64,000 nt of DNA from Bacillus safensis FO-36b (GTDB taxonomy: Bacteria; Bacillota; Bacilli; Bacillales; Bacillaceae), in contig NZ_ASJD01000001.1 in NCBI RefSeq assembly GCF_000691165.1, positions 682,001-746,000 on the forward strand, read 5' to 3'. The notes under the pieces are model-generated. The model ran no database searches. It worked only from the letters and a program-made list of their open reading frames with translations, and had not been told where the DNA came from. How positions within the stretch are numbered: the stretch's first letter is position 1; each line of letters starts with the position of its first letter. Position numbers and translations under genes: made by a program. Positions 29,334 to 37,845 of the stretch are shown here, piece by piece.

Positions 29334-29795
29334 ATGTTCCCTTATTCAAACCAGCAGCCTTATGAATTCAATCAATTCAAGCAAAGGCCTTTTCCGTATC
29401 CAGAGATGCAGCAGCAGCCTCCGCAGCCTCCAGACTATTTCATGCCGCCGTATCAAGGTGGAGGGGGAATGAATCAGGCACCATCTACTGTTTATCAGCC
29501 GCCTTATGGATACCAAGAAAACGTGCCGCCTTTACAGCCGCCTGAAGCGATGAATCCACCCCAAATGCAGCAGCCTCCAGGCATGATGCCCATGCAGCCG
29601 CCTATGAACCCTTATCCATTGCCAAGGCCGCAAAAACAGCAGCCATCTCAATTTAAAAGTGTGCTGTCACAATTCAAAAAGACGAATGGGCAATACGATT
29701 TTAACAAAATGTTTGATACAGCTGGCCAAATGATGAGTACAATGAATCAAGTAGGCTCATTGGCGAAAGGATTTACAAGCATTTTTAAAGCATAG
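29334..29795 (+). CDS. yppG: Proline- and glutamine-rich protein YppG
   Basis: A 153-aa protein whose first 100 residues are low-complexity Pro, Gln, Met and Tyr ([26 protein letters not shown]). A conserved C-terminal domain follows ([21 protein letters not shown]...FTSIFKA) resembling the YppG-like/spore coat YqfQ family. Composition and a possible SigK promoter suggest a spore coat-type protein; this is inference. It is longer than the B. subtilis protein, mainly in the repetitive part. Confidence 0.8.
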   Translation: MFPYSNQQPYEFNQFKQRPFPYPEMQQQPPQPPDYFMPPYQGGGGMNQAPSTVYQPPYGYQENVPPLQPPEAMNPPQMQQPPGMMPMQPPMNPYPLPRPQKQQPSQFKSVLSQFKKTNGQYDFNKMFDTAGQMMSTMNQVGSLAKGFTSIFKA

Positions 29796-29798
29796 CTA

Positions 29799-29826
29799 AA
29801 ACCCAATAGATTGATCTATTGGGTTG
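29799..29826. terminator. Bidirectional terminator between yppG and ypqA
   Basis: AACCCAATAGAT and ATCTATTGGGTT form a 12-bp inverted repeat with a 2-nt centre, between two convergent genes. Confidence 0.75.
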
Positions 29827-30235
29827 TTTGCTTTGGCGCAGACACATGAAGCGATTGATCTTTCCACACACTCTTCATTTTCGTTTCATCTATTTTTGCC
29901 GGCATTAAAATGGTTTTGGTAAAGCTTGAATACGAAGAAGTCGTATCTGTTTTGATTTTTTCCTGTACTGATAAGTGTAAATATTGGGCTTTTACTTCTA
30001 GCGCAATGTCTCCTTCGACAAAATGGTCTGGAAATTGAATCTCGATATACACATTCTGTTCATCCTCTGTCACACCGGTCGTAATGGATGCAAGTGAATG
30101 CGATGTGGTCATGAGTGCCTCTGCACTATTTAATATCTCGTGAAACGGGGAGGATGCAAAAAATTGTTCAATCGCTTCATATAGCATATCTTCATTTGCC
30201 AGCATTTCATGTTTTTTTTCGCCTTCATGTTTCAT
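29816..30235 (-). CDS. ypqA: Hsp20-like protein YpqA
   Basis: A 139-aa protein whose second half looks like a degenerate alpha-crystallin domain (VYIEIQFPDHF, LEVKAQYLHLSVQEK, SFTKTILMPAKI), as in small heat shock proteins and some coat proteins. I chose the ATG at 30235 after GAGAGGTGA; the GTG at 30244 belongs to that site. Length and place fit B. subtilis ypqA. Chaperone activity is not shown. Confidence 0.72.
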   Translation of the reverse strand: MKHEGEKKHEMLANEDMLYEAIEQFFASSPFHEILNSAEALMTTSHSLASITTGVTEDEQNVYIEIQFPDHFVEGDIALEVKAQYLHLSVQEKIKTDTTSSYSSFTKTILMPAKIDETKMKSVWKDQSLHVSAPKQTTQ

Positions 30236-30404
30236 CTGAATCACCTCTCATCTACAGCCTATGCAGAGGGGGCTCAGGCGGTTATCAATTGATGAGAGGA
30301 AAAAATTATGATTAAATAGTGTTGAATGAAGCAAGGTGTATGGGCGTAAAGTTTCATGCACGAAATAGATTTAAGAAGCAAAGCTTGAAGGGAGCAAATT
30401 GACA

Positions 30405-30911
30405 TTGCTGAAAAAATTATTCGGTTTCGGAAAAAACCAAGATGATGTAAAGGAAGAAGTCATTTATTCTCCAGTTGATGGAGAGTTAATGGATATGACT
30501 GATGTACCAGATCCCGTCTTTTCTCAAAAGATGATGGGAGACGGCGTAGCAGTAAAACCAAAAAGTGGGACGATTGTGTCACCAGTAGAGGGTGAAATCA
30601 TTCAGCTCTTCCATACAAAACATGCAATTGGCATTCGAACACTCTCGGGGCTTGAGCTTCTGATTCATATCGGACTTGAAACAGTTGGGTTAAATGGTGA
30701 AGGATTTGAAGCCCACATGAAAGAAGGGGATAAAGTGAAAATCGGTGATCCTCTTATTACATGTGATTTAGAACTGATTGAAGAGAAAGCATCAAGTACA
30801 GTGACACCGATTGTGATTATGAATGGTGACCTTATCGAACGACTTGATAAAGAACCAAAAGGCTCTGTAGAAAAGCAGATGTCCAAGCTCTTTACAGTGA
30901 AAATGAAATAA
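30405..30911 (+). CDS. ypqE: PTS EIIA component, glucose family (YpqE)
   Basis: A 168-aa free-standing EIIA(Glc)-like phosphocarrier. The phosphorylated His lies in [17 protein letters not shown] near residue 87, and a second His (TKHAIGIRT near 72) completes the active site. It can accept phosphate from HPr and pass it to EIIB domains lacking their own EIIA. I chose the TTG at 30405, ten bases after AAGGGAG, over the TTG at 30399, which is only four bases away. Confidence 0.9.
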   Translation: MLKKLFGFGKNQDDVKEEVIYSPVDGELMDMTDVPDPVFSQKMMGDGVAVKPKSGTIVSPVEGEIIQLFHTKHAIGIRTLSGLELLIHIGLETVGLNGEGFEAHMKEGDKVKIGDPLITCDLELIEEKASSTVTPIVIMNGDLIERLDKEPKGSVEKQMSKLFTVKMK

Positions 30912-30924
30912 TCCATGAATAGAA

Positions 30925-30955
30925 AAAACTACCCACTGACAGGGTAGTTTTTTAT
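30925..30955 (+). terminator. Intrinsic terminator after ypqE
   Basis: AAAACTACCC and GGGTAGTTTT form a 10-bp stem with a 7-nt loop and a long T run; it also faces the end of the convergent oxidoreductase gene. Confidence 0.85.
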
Positions 30956-30968
30956 TGTGCTGAGGACA

Positions 30969-32096
30969 TTAATCCTCCATCGGAACCCAGCCTTGACTTG
31001 CTTCCATGACAGACCACAATCCTTCTGGAATGAGATACTTGTCTTTTTGGCTGCGTTTAATGACGGTTTCAATCTCTTGTTCTCTGCCTTCTTTAATCTT
31101 CTTAGCCCAATCTGGGTCGACGATCAGCTCTCGTGCGACAGCGATGAGAGGAATCCCTTGATTGTAAGCATGGAGTGCATCTTCAGCTGTAATGACACTG
31201 CCTACTCCAATAAGCGGAAGAGCATCGCCGCAGCGTTCTTTTAGCAGTTCCATACGAGTTTTATTAGAATCTGCGCCTCGTCTTGCTTTAGAGCCAATCT
31301 CCATTAGAGAGATATGCAAATAATCGAGGCTTTTTGTTTTGAGAACATCCACTAATGTAAACGTCTCTGTCATTGTTAAACCAGGTGTTTCTGGTTCTTC
31401 AGGAGATAACCGGTATCCAAAGATAAACGGTTTAGCCGCATGTTCTTTGATGGCCTCTTTAACTGCATCTACAACAGCAATAGGGAAAGCTAGACGTTTT
31501 TCTTCATTTCCTCCCCATTGATCTGTACGCTGATTGCTATGCGGTGAGTAAAATTGCTGTAATAAATAACCGTTTGCTCCGTGAATTTCCACGCCGTCAA
31601 ACCCTGCTTGAACCGCTCGTCTTGCCGCTTCTTTAAAGGAGTCGATAATATGCGTAATTTCCTCTTCTTTTAAAGCGCGTGCAATTTGTTTTCCATCTTT
31701 AAACACATCACTTGCCGCAACCACATCACCGTTTGGAACTAAATGAGGGAGAGCCTGAGAGCCGCCGTGATGAATTTGAATGATGGCTTTTGTTCCTTTT
31801 GCCTGGATAGCTGAAGCCAGTTTTTTCAGGCCAGGGATATCTTCATCTCTTGCGATAGAAGGCTGTCCTTCAAATGCCTTCCCATCTGGAGTCACATTCG
31901 CACATGCTGTAATCACCATGCCCATTTCACTTGATCTAGCTGTAATGAAGTCAATTTCGTCTTTTGAAATGGTGCCGTCATCATGAGAACCGAAGTGTGT
32001 CATTGGAGCAACCACTAACCGGCCATCAATAGAGGCGCCTCCTGGAAACGTAAATGGTTCAAATAAAGGCTTAAATTCGTTTTTCAATCTGATCAT
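30969..32096 (-). CDS. Old Yellow Enzyme family NAD(P)H:flavin oxidoreductase
   Basis: A 375-aa FMN-dependent TIM-barrel enzyme. RLVVAPMTHFGSHDDG (N-terminal FMN site), QIHHGG, the substrate-binding pair in FDGVEIHGANGYLLQQFYSP and GYRLSPEE are family signatures. It reduces activated double bonds; the physiological substrate is unknown. The closest B. subtilis relative by memory is YqiG, located elsewhere, so this looks like an insertion between ypqE and mrfA. The ATG at 32096 follows AAGGAAG. Confidence 0.88.
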   Translation of the reverse strand: MIRLKNEFKPLFEPFTFPGGASIDGRLVVAPMTHFGSHDDGTISKDEIDFITARSSEMGMVITACANVTPDGKAFEGQPSIARDEDIPGLKKLASAIQAKGTKAIIQIHHGGSQALPHLVPNGDVVAASDVFKDGKQIARALKEEEITHIIDSFKEAARRAVQAGFDGVEIHGANGYLLQQFYSPHSNQRTDQWGGNEEKRLAFPIAVVDAVKEAIKEHAAKPFIFGYRLSPEEPETPGLTMTETFTLVDVLKTKSLDYLHISLMEIGSKARRGADSNKTRMELLKERCGDALPLIGVGSVITAEDALHAYNQGIPLIAVARELIVDPDWAKKIKEGREQEIETVIKRSQKDKYLIPEGLWSVMEASQGWVPMED

Positions 32097-32128
32097 CTTC
32101 TTCCTTGATAAAATCATTTCACTTTAGA

Positions 32129-32158
32129 AGTGTAATAGATACTGTTACAACAGTTCAA
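32129..32158 (-). promoter_or_regulatory. Promoter and possible operator of the OYE gene
   Basis: On the minus strand TTGAAC (32158-32153), an 18-bp spacer and TACACT (32134-32129). The perfect inverted repeat ACTGTT-AC-AACAGT (32141-32154) fills the spacer and touches the -35, where a bound repressor would block RNA polymerase. No regulator gene is adjacent. Confidence 0.55.
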
Positions 32159-32196
32159 AGTATTTGCTCATAAGTCCCCATCAAAAAATTGCCGCC

Positions 32197-32225
32197 TAGT
32201 CATGCAAACAAATATTCGGTACACT
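32197..32225 (+). promoter_or_regulatory. Possible promoter for mrfAB
   Basis: TAGTCA (32197-32202), 17 bp, TACACT (32220-32225), 22 bp before the mrfA start. Only moderate matches, but the spacing is ideal and no other candidate is near. Confidence 0.35.
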
Positions 32226-32246
32226 AGAATGAGAGGTGGACGCAAT

Positions 32247-34493
32247 ATGAAAAAGAAAACAATGAACGAACTGATAGAAGAATTAAAGAAAGACGAACAG
32301 GTAGAACATTGGCATGAAATTGAAGCAAAGCCTGCACAGACCTCACCCGTTCCTGAAAGAGTGGACGACAGGCTAAAAAAGGCGCTTGAAAAACGAGGCG
32401 TGAAAGAGTTGTACATTCATCAAAAAGAAGCCTTTGAACGAGTAATGAATGGTGAGCATGTAGTAACGGTTACACCAACAGCTTCAGGTAAAACGCTTTG
32501 CTACAATCTGCCTGTTCTTCAGTCGATCGCAGAAGACCAGACAAACCGCTCTCTTTATTTATTCCCAACAAAAGCGCTCGCGCAGGATCAAAAGAGTGAA
32601 CTTAACGAGATCATCCACGAGATGGATGTTCCGATTCATAGTGAAACATATGACGGGGATACCTCCCCGGCCATTCGGCAGCGAGTCAGACAAGCAGGAC
32701 ATATTGTCATCACAAACCCAGATATGCTGCATTCAGCTATTTTGCCTCATCATACGAAATGGGTCAGTTTATTTGAGAATTTGAAGTATATTGTCATTGA
32801 TGAGCTTCATACATATCGAGGCGTATTTGGCAGTCATGTGGCTAATGTGATTCGCAGGTTAAAACGTATTTGTGCATTTTATGGAAGTGATCCGATTTTC
32901 ATTTGTACTTCAGCAACGATTGCAAATCCAAAAGAGCTGGCGCAGCAGCTCACAGGGAGCAAAGTGCATCTTATTGAACGAAACGGAGCGCCCAGCGGTA
33001 AAAAGAATTTTGTGTTTTATAACCCGCCAGTGGTGAATAAACCATTAAATATTAGACAAAGCGCTGCCACTGTCGTCAACCAATTGGCTAAAACATTTTT
33101 AAAAGAAAAAATTCAAACGATCGTTTTTGCTAGAAGCAGGGTACGAGTAGAAGTGATTTTAAGTCATATTCAAGAGCTTGTGAAAAAAGAAATCGGTCCA
33201 AAATCGATTCGCGGGTATCGCGGAGGCTATTTGCCAAAAGAGCGGCGCATGATTGAAAAGGGGTTAAGAGAAGGAGAAATTCTAGGTGTCGTCAGCACGA
33301 ACGCACTAGAATTAGGGGTAGATATAGGTCAGCTAAAGGTATGCATTATGACGGGGTATCCTGGCAGTGTAGCGAGTACATGGCAGCAGGCAGGACGTGC
33401 TGGAAGGCGTCATGAGGAGGCGCTTATTATCATGGTGGCAAGCTCCTCACCCCTTGATCAATATATTGTCAGACACCCTGAATATTTCTTTAATAGACCG
33501 CCTGAAGCAGCCAGAATCAATCCTGAAAATCTCATTATTTTAGTGGATCATCTAAAATGTGCTTCCTACGAGCTGCCATTTCGGACGGATGAACAGTTTG
33601 GCGGCATGGAAGTAGAAGACATTTTGCAATACTTACATGAGGAAGGGGTTCTTCATTTTAGCGGGAACCGGTATTATTGGTCGGATCAATCGTTCCCAGC
33701 GCATGGGATCAGCCTGAGATCTGCAAGTCAGGAAAATGTGGTGATTGTGGATCAATCCGACGTAGCGAATGTCCGGATTATTGGAGAGATGGATCGATTC
33801 AGTGCAATGACATTGCTTCATGATGAGGCAATTTATTTACATGAAGGGGTTCAGTATCAAGTAGAAAAGCTAGATTACGAGCATTTGAAGGCTTATGTGA
33901 AACAAGTGGATGTAGAATACTATACAGATGCTAATTTAGCTGTTCAGCTCAAGGTGCTGGAAATCGATCAGACAACAGAGAAAGAAGCGGTATCTGTTCA
34001 CTACGGTGATGTGACTGTCAACGCAATGCCTACGATATTTAAAAAAATCCGTCTGAGTACTGGTGAAAATATCGGGTCTGGACCGATCCACTTACCGGAA
34101 GAAGAAATTCATACGAGTGCGGCTTGGTTTGAATTACACGAGGCAGAGCGGAGATTTGAAGAGAAGACACTTGAACAGCTCCTGCTTGGCATCGCAAATG
34201 TTCTTCAGCACATTGTACCTGCTTTTGTGATGTGTGACCGCTCAGATATTCATGTTGTTTCACAAATTAAAGCGGCACATACCGGTAAACCGACAGTCTT
34301 TTTATATGACCACTACCCTGGCGGAATCGGCTTAAGCAAAGAAGTCCAAGCTCGTTTCGATGAAATAGCAGGTGCAGCCATTCAGCTGATAGAGCGGTGC
34401 CGCTGTGAGAACGGCTGTCCATCCTGCATTGGCATGGAAATGAAAGAGGTGAGCGGAAAAAGCAGCATTGTTGAATTGATGTCTGCATTTTAA
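32247..34493 (+). CDS. mrfA: DEAD/DEAH-box helicase MrfA (YprA), mitomycin C repair
   Basis: A 748-aa superfamily 2 helicase: Walker A TPTASGKTLCYN near residue 84, DELH box, SAT motif in CTSATIANP, motif VI QQAGRAGRRH, a long C-terminal region and a four-cysteine cluster CRCENGCPSC near the end, probably zinc-binding. In B. subtilis YprA and YprB (MrfA and MrfB) excise mitomycin adducts in a UvrA-independent way. The ATG at 32247 follows GAGAGGTGG; the open frame runs 45 bases further upstream without a ribosome binding site. It is followed by mrfB after 24 bases. Confidence 0.93.
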   Translation: MKKKTMNELIEELKKDEQVEHWHEIEAKPAQTSPVPERVDDRLKKALEKRGVKELYIHQKEAFERVMNGEHVVTVTPTASGKTLCYNLPVLQSIAEDQTNRSLYLFPTKALAQDQKSELNEIIHEMDVPIHSETYDGDTSPAIRQRVRQAGHIVITNPDMLHSAILPHHTKWVSLFENLKYIVIDELHTYRGVFGSHVANVIRRLKRICAFYGSDPIFICTSATIANPKELAQQLTGSKVHLIERNGAPSGKKNFVFYNPPVVNKPLNIRQSAATVVNQLAKTFLKEKIQTIVFARSRVRVEVILSHIQELVKKEIGPKSIRGYRGGYLPKERRMIEKGLREGEILGVVSTNALELGVDIGQLKVCIMTGYPGSVASTWQQAGRAGRRHEEALIIMVASSSPLDQYIVRHPEYFFNRPPEAARINPENLIILVDHLKCASYELPFRTDEQFGGMEVEDILQYLHEEGVLHFSGNRYYWSDQSFPAHGISLRSASQENVVIVDQSDVANVRIIGEMDRFSAMTLLHDEAIYLHEGVQYQVEKLDYEHLKAYVKQVDVEYYTDANLAVQLKVLEIDQTTEKEAVSVHYGDVTVNAMPTIFKKIRLSTGENIGSGPIHLPEEEIHTSAAWFELHEAERRFEEKTLEQLLLGIANVLQHIVPAFVMCDRSDIHVVSQIKAAHTGKPTVFLYDHYPGGIGLSKEVQARFDEIAGAAIQLIERCRCENGCPSCIGMEMKEVSGKSSIVELMSAF

Positions 34494-34517
34494 GAGGAAG
34501 GAGGAAGATACCTACTC

Positions 34518-35765
34518 ATGTCTTTAAAAGGGAAATTAAATCGAATGAAGAAGCACCTATCGCACAACCAGCCAAACGAAAAACGTCAAAAAACAGTGGA
34601 AGGGCAGCCTCAGCCTGTGACGGCCGAAAACATTCCATTTTTAAAGGAATGGGAGCAATTGGGTGCAGCTCCTTATCACTTTGAGGATTCCTTTTGTCTC
34701 ATTCGAGAAGTCACCTATTCATTAGATGATAAGCATGGACTCTACTCGTTTGCGGAACTGCCAAAGGTCATCGAGGCATGGAACAAAAGCAGCATCCAGC
34801 ATTCTCTATCGGCTAAAGGTTACAAGCCGCATGAACTGTTTTTCTTTGATACAGAAACAACTGGATTATCTGGCGGAACGGGAAATATGATCTTCTTGCT
34901 AGGACATGCGCGGGTTTTTGCTGACAAAGTAGTGGTGAAACAGCACCTGCTCACAAATCCGGGAAATGAAGCGGCTCTTTATAAAAGTTTTCTCGATGAA
35001 GTGAACGTAGAATCACTCGTTACATATAATGGAAAATCATTCGATTGGCCGCAAGTGAAAACGAGACATACTTTGCTGCGAGATCAAATCCCTGCGCTTC
35101 CAGAGTTTGGCCACTTTGATCTTCTGCATGGGTCAAGACGATTGTGGAAGCATAAATATGAACGAATGGCGCTGTCTGTGGTTGAAAAAGAAGAGCTGCA
35201 CGTCCACCGGGAAGGCGACACACCGGGTTTTTTAGCACCGATGATCTATTTTCACTTTTTAAAGGAACAAAAACCGAAGCTCATCGAAGGGATTTTGACT
35301 CATAATGAATTAGACGTCCTTTCGTTAATCAGCCTTTACATCCATCTATCCAAAAAAATTCTATCTATGGATGCGGTAAAGGAACATGATGAGAAATATG
35401 CGCTGGCTAGGTGGCATCTTGCGCATCGTGATGTACAGGAAGCTACGAAGCATTTGCGGGAATTAACAGGTGCTGATTTTGAACATGCCAATCAGGCGGC
35501 TTTTGATCTCTCATTACAATATAAACGGCTAAACGAGTGGGATGAAGCAGTTCGAATTTGGGAAACATTATTTGAATCAAGTGATGTCCATTTGGCATTA
35601 AAAGCAGGTATAGAGCTCGCGAAGTGTAAAGAGCATCGCCAAAAAGATGCAAGGTCAGCTCTTTCCATCACGGAATCTTTATTATCTTTCTCATCGTTAA
35701 GCGAGCGAGACACAAAAGAGCTTGAGAAGCGGAAAAAACGGCTATTGAGAAAAGCTGGGCAATGA
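34518..35765 (+). CDS. mrfB: DEDD exonuclease MrfB (YprB), partner of MrfA
   Basis: A 415-aa protein with an RNase H-like exonuclease fold: FFFDTETTGLSGG near residue 113 (DxE), TYNGKSFDWPQ near 172, HFDLLHGSRRLW near 199 and HNELDVLSL near 262. The C-terminal third has TPR-like helices (YALARWHLAHRDVQEA, KRLNEWDEAVRIWE). Together with the helicase MrfA it removes mitomycin C lesions in B. subtilis. It follows mrfA in one operon. Confidence 0.92.
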   Translation: MSLKGKLNRMKKHLSHNQPNEKRQKTVEGQPQPVTAENIPFLKEWEQLGAAPYHFEDSFCLIREVTYSLDDKHGLYSFAELPKVIEAWNKSSIQHSLSAKGYKPHELFFFDTETTGLSGGTGNMIFLLGHARVFADKVVVKQHLLTNPGNEAALYKSFLDEVNVESLVTYNGKSFDWPQVKTRHTLLRDQIPALPEFGHFDLLHGSRRLWKHKYERMALSVVEKEELHVHREGDTPGFLAPMIYFHFLKEQKPKLIEGILTHNELDVLSLISLYIHLSKKILSMDAVKEHDEKYALARWHLAHRDVQEATKHLRELTGADFEHANQAAFDLSLQYKRLNEWDEAVRIWETLFESSDVHLALKAGIELAKCKEHRQKDARSALSITESLLSFSSLSERDTKELEKRKKRLLRKAGQ

Positions 35766-35843
35766 AATAATATTACCCGGGAAAGCGCAAAAAATGACAA
35801 CGTTCGGCTCTCGGCCGAAAATAAAAATTGTTTAGCACTTTTA

Positions 35844-35872
35844 TTGTAGAAAGTCCGCGAATCCTGTAAAAT
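35844..35872 (+). promoter_or_regulatory. SigA-type promoter for the 31-aa membrane peptide
   Basis: TTGTAG (35844-35849), 17-bp spacer, TAAAAT (35867-35872), 31 bp before the ATG of the small gene. Just upstream TTCGGC and GCCGAA (about 35802-35818) could be a weak terminator for mrfB. Confidence 0.55.
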
Positions 35873-35903
35873 AACGTTAGATATTGAATGAGGAGCGTAT
35901 AGC

Positions 35904-35999
35904 ATGTATAAGGGTCTTTTCTACTTGTTTTTTCTTGTGGTCATTTTGGTCGCTTTTGTGTTTTCAAACTATAAAGATATTTTTCTTGCCAACTTTTAA
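35904..35999 (+). CDS. Small membrane peptide, 31 aa
   Basis: Begins MYKGLFYLFF and ends DIFLANF: one uninterrupted hydrophobic helix (about residues 5-20) with a short polar tail. It has its own promoter (35844-35872) and the ribosome binding site GAGGAG nine bases before the ATG. I do not recognise it. Single-span peptides of this size often modulate membrane complexes, but no target can be inferred from the neighbours mrfB and cotD. Confidence 0.6.
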   Translation: MYKGLFYLFFLVVILVAFVFSNYKDIFLANF

Positions 36000-36018
36000 A
36001 ATAGGTTAATGCATTAGT

Positions 36019-36046
36019 ACATGTACACCTCTTGATTCATACATTG
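36019..36046 (+). promoter_or_regulatory. Possible SigK promoter for cotD
   Basis: AC at 36019-36020, 17 bp, then CATACATTG from 36038, an imperfect fit to the SigK consensus. It lies 36 bp before cotD, which is mother-cell expressed in B. subtilis. Confidence 0.35.
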
Positions 36047-36081
36047 ATAATGTAAGAAAATAAAGGAGAGGGGAATGCTAC

Positions 36082-36318
36082 ATGTACCATCATCATCATT
36101 GCCATCCGAATGTTACACAGCCAATTGTTCATCCGACGAATCATTGCTGTACACACAGCGAGTCAACAACAATTGTGCCGCATATCCACCCGCAGCATGT
36201 GACAAATGTTCACCACCATAATTTCAAACATGTTCACTACTTCCCGCATACGTTTTCTCAGGTGGACCCGACAACACATCAACACTTTAACTGCGGTGGA
36301 CCTTGCTGTAACAGATAA
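36082..36318 (+). CDS. cotD: Inner spore coat protein CotD
   Basis: A 78-aa protein extremely rich in His, Cys, Pro and Thr (MYHHHHCHPN at the start, CGGPCCNR at the end), the unmistakable composition of CotD. It is a structural component of the inner spore coat and may bind metals through its many His residues. The ribosome binding site AAAGGAGAGGGG is strong. A terminator follows. Confidence 0.95.
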   Translation: MYHHHHCHPNVTQPIVHPTNHCCTHSESTTIVPHIHPQHVTNVHHHNFKHVHYFPHTFSQVDPTTHQHFNCGGPCCNR

Positions 36319-36322
36319 AGTG

Positions 36323-36350
36323 AATGGGACTTTTATAAGTCCCATTTTTT
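36323..36350 (+). terminator. Intrinsic terminator after cotD
   Basis: AATGGGACTT and AAGTCCCATT form a 10-bp stem with loop TTAT and a T6 tail. Confidence 0.9.
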
Positions 36351-36366
36351 AAAAGCAGGTGAAAAA

Positions 36367-36909
36367 ATGAAAATTATTGCTGTCACAGGGTACAAGCCGT
36401 TTGAGCTTGGGATATTCAAACAAGACGAGCCTGCACTTCAATACATAAAAGCGGAGCTTCAAAAAAGGCTGACAGCCCTTATCGAAGAAGGTCTGGAATG
36501 GGTGCTCATATCAGGGCAGCTTGGGGCAGAAATTTGGACAGCCGAAGTGGTGTTTGAGCTTCAGGAGGAATATCCAGCGTTAAAACTTGCAGTCATTACG
36601 CCATTTTATGAACAGGAAGAGCGCTGGAATGAACAAAACAAAGAGTTGTATGAAGGAATTCTTGCACAGGCCGATTTTGTAGAAAGTGTCACGCATAGAC
36701 CGTACGAAAGTCCGGCACAATTTAAACAAAAGAATCGCTTTTTTATTGAAAAAACAGATGGTCTTCTCGTCTTATATGATCCCGAGCATGAGGGATCGCC
36801 GAAGTATATGATCAGGGAGGCGGAAGCCTATACCGATTACCCCATTATGTACATCACGATGGATGATCTAAGAGCGCAGGTTGAGGCGGAAGATCCGTTT
36901 TTTGATTAA
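36367..36909 (+). CDS. ypsA: SLOG-domain protein YpsA (DUF1273)
   Basis: A 180-aa protein of the SLOG superfamily (nucleotide or nucleotide-sugar binding Rossmann-like fold). [12 protein letters not shown] at the N-terminus and [11 protein letters not shown] are the conserved ligand-binding loops. B. subtilis YpsA has been linked to cell division together with GpsB, whose gene follows here. The precise ligand is unknown. Confidence 0.92.
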   Translation: MKIIAVTGYKPFELGIFKQDEPALQYIKAELQKRLTALIEEGLEWVLISGQLGAEIWTAEVVFELQEEYPALKLAVITPFYEQEERWNEQNKELYEGILAQADFVESVTHRPYESPAQFKQKNRFFIEKTDGLLVLYDPEHEGSPKYMIREAEAYTDYPIMYITMDDLRAQVEAEDPFFD

Positions 36910-36984
36910 AAGCAAGAGAAAATTTGACAACGTCACGTATTTCTGAAAAAATATACTATGAATTCACGATATGAGGTGAAAAAG

Positions 36985-37290
36985 ATGCTTGCTGATAAAG
37001 TAAAGCTTTCTGCGAAAGAAATTTTAGAAAAAGAATTTAAAACAGGTGTCAGAGGGTACAAACAAGAAGAAGTCGATAAATTTTTAGATATGGTCATTAA
37101 AGACTATGAGACATTCAACCAAGAAATCGAAAAACTTCAACAAGAAAACCTCCACTTGTCAAAACAGCTTGAAGAAGCTGTTGAACAAGGGAAAAGACAG
37201 CCTGCACAGTCTAATACAACAAACTTTGATATTTTAAAAAGACTATCGAACCTTGAGAAACACGTTTTCGGCAGCAAACTTTATGATTGA
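36985..37290 (+). CDS. gpsB: Cell division regulator GpsB
   Basis: A 101-aa DivIVA-like coiled-coil protein. The N-terminal lipid/PBP-binding domain ([17 protein letters not shown], about residues 5-21) is followed by a coiled coil and a conserved C-terminal trimerisation segment ([13 protein letters not shown]). It shuttles PBP1 (ponA, in this window) between side wall and septum. The ATG at 36985 follows GAGGTGA; the upstream frame from 36958 has no ribosome binding site. Confidence 0.96.
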   Translation: MLADKVKLSAKEILEKEFKTGVRGYKQEEVDKFLDMVIKDYETFNQEIEKLQQENLHLSKQLEEAVEQGKRQPAQSNTTNFDILKRLSNLEKHVFGSKLYD

Positions 37291-37306
37291 GTCTTGCTGA
37301 AAAAGC

Positions 37307-37335
37307 TTGTGTCAGATGTCATTGTCGTTTATAAT
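37307..37335 (+). promoter_or_regulatory. SigA-type promoter for rnpB
   Basis: TTGTGT (37307-37312), 17-bp spacer, perfect TATAAT (37330-37335), about 10 bp before the expected 5' end of RNase P RNA. Confidence 0.75.
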
Positions 37336-37343
37336 AACGCTTA

Positions 37344-37746
37344 TTGATTAACGTTCGGGTAATCGCTGTAATGCTATTTAGTGCATTGCAGAGGAAAGTC
37401 CATGCTCGCACGGTGCTGAGATGCCCGTAGTGTTCGTGCCTGGCGAAAAAATAAGCCAGGGCAGCCTGGGAAAGGCTGACGGCAGGAAAAATGCCTACGT
37501 CCTTTTTAGGATATGGCAAAGTATCCTTGAAAGTGCCACAGTGACGAAGTCTCACTAGAAATGGTGAGAGTGGAACGCGGTAAACCCCTCGAGCGAGAAA
37601 CCCAAACTTGGTAGGGGAACTTTCTCAAAGGAACCAAACGGAGAGAAGGACAGAGAATTCTGTAGATAGATGATTACCACCTGAGTACGAGGCATTTGCC
37701 GTTTGCAGTACGATGGAACAAAACATGGCTTACAGAACGTTAAATC
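37344..37746 (+). ncRNA. rnpB: RNase P RNA, Bacillus type B
   Basis: About 403 nt closely matching B. subtilis P RNA: the 5' helix AACGTTCGGGTAATCGC, the universal GAGGAAAGTCCATGCTC, GTGCCACAGTGACGAAGTC in the specificity domain, GTGGAACGCGGTAAACCCC, ACAGAA and CAGTACGATGGAACA near the 3' end, and the closing complement AGAACGTT. Type B features (no P6, presence of P5.1/P15.1 region) agree. It cleaves tRNA leaders with RnpA protein. The 3' end is approximate. Confidence 0.96.
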
Positions 37747-37769
37747 CGTTATCATAAACATGATGAAAC

Positions 37770-37804
37770 AAAGCTCTCCTATTTCAACATATGGAGAGCT
37801 TTTA
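37770..37804 (+). terminator. Intrinsic terminator after rnpB
   Basis: AAAGCTCTCC and GGAGAGCTTT form a 10-bp stem with a 13-nt loop followed by TTTT. Confidence 0.8.
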
Positions 37805-37845
37805 TCTTGAATACATAAAAGGACGAGAAAACAGGTGATAAATCA

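Noticed and set aside
36924..36957. TTGACA and TATACT before gpsB as a promoter
   Set aside because: Each hexamer is good alone, but the spacer is 22 bp, too long for SigA. A -10-only or other promoter may exist, but I cannot support it.
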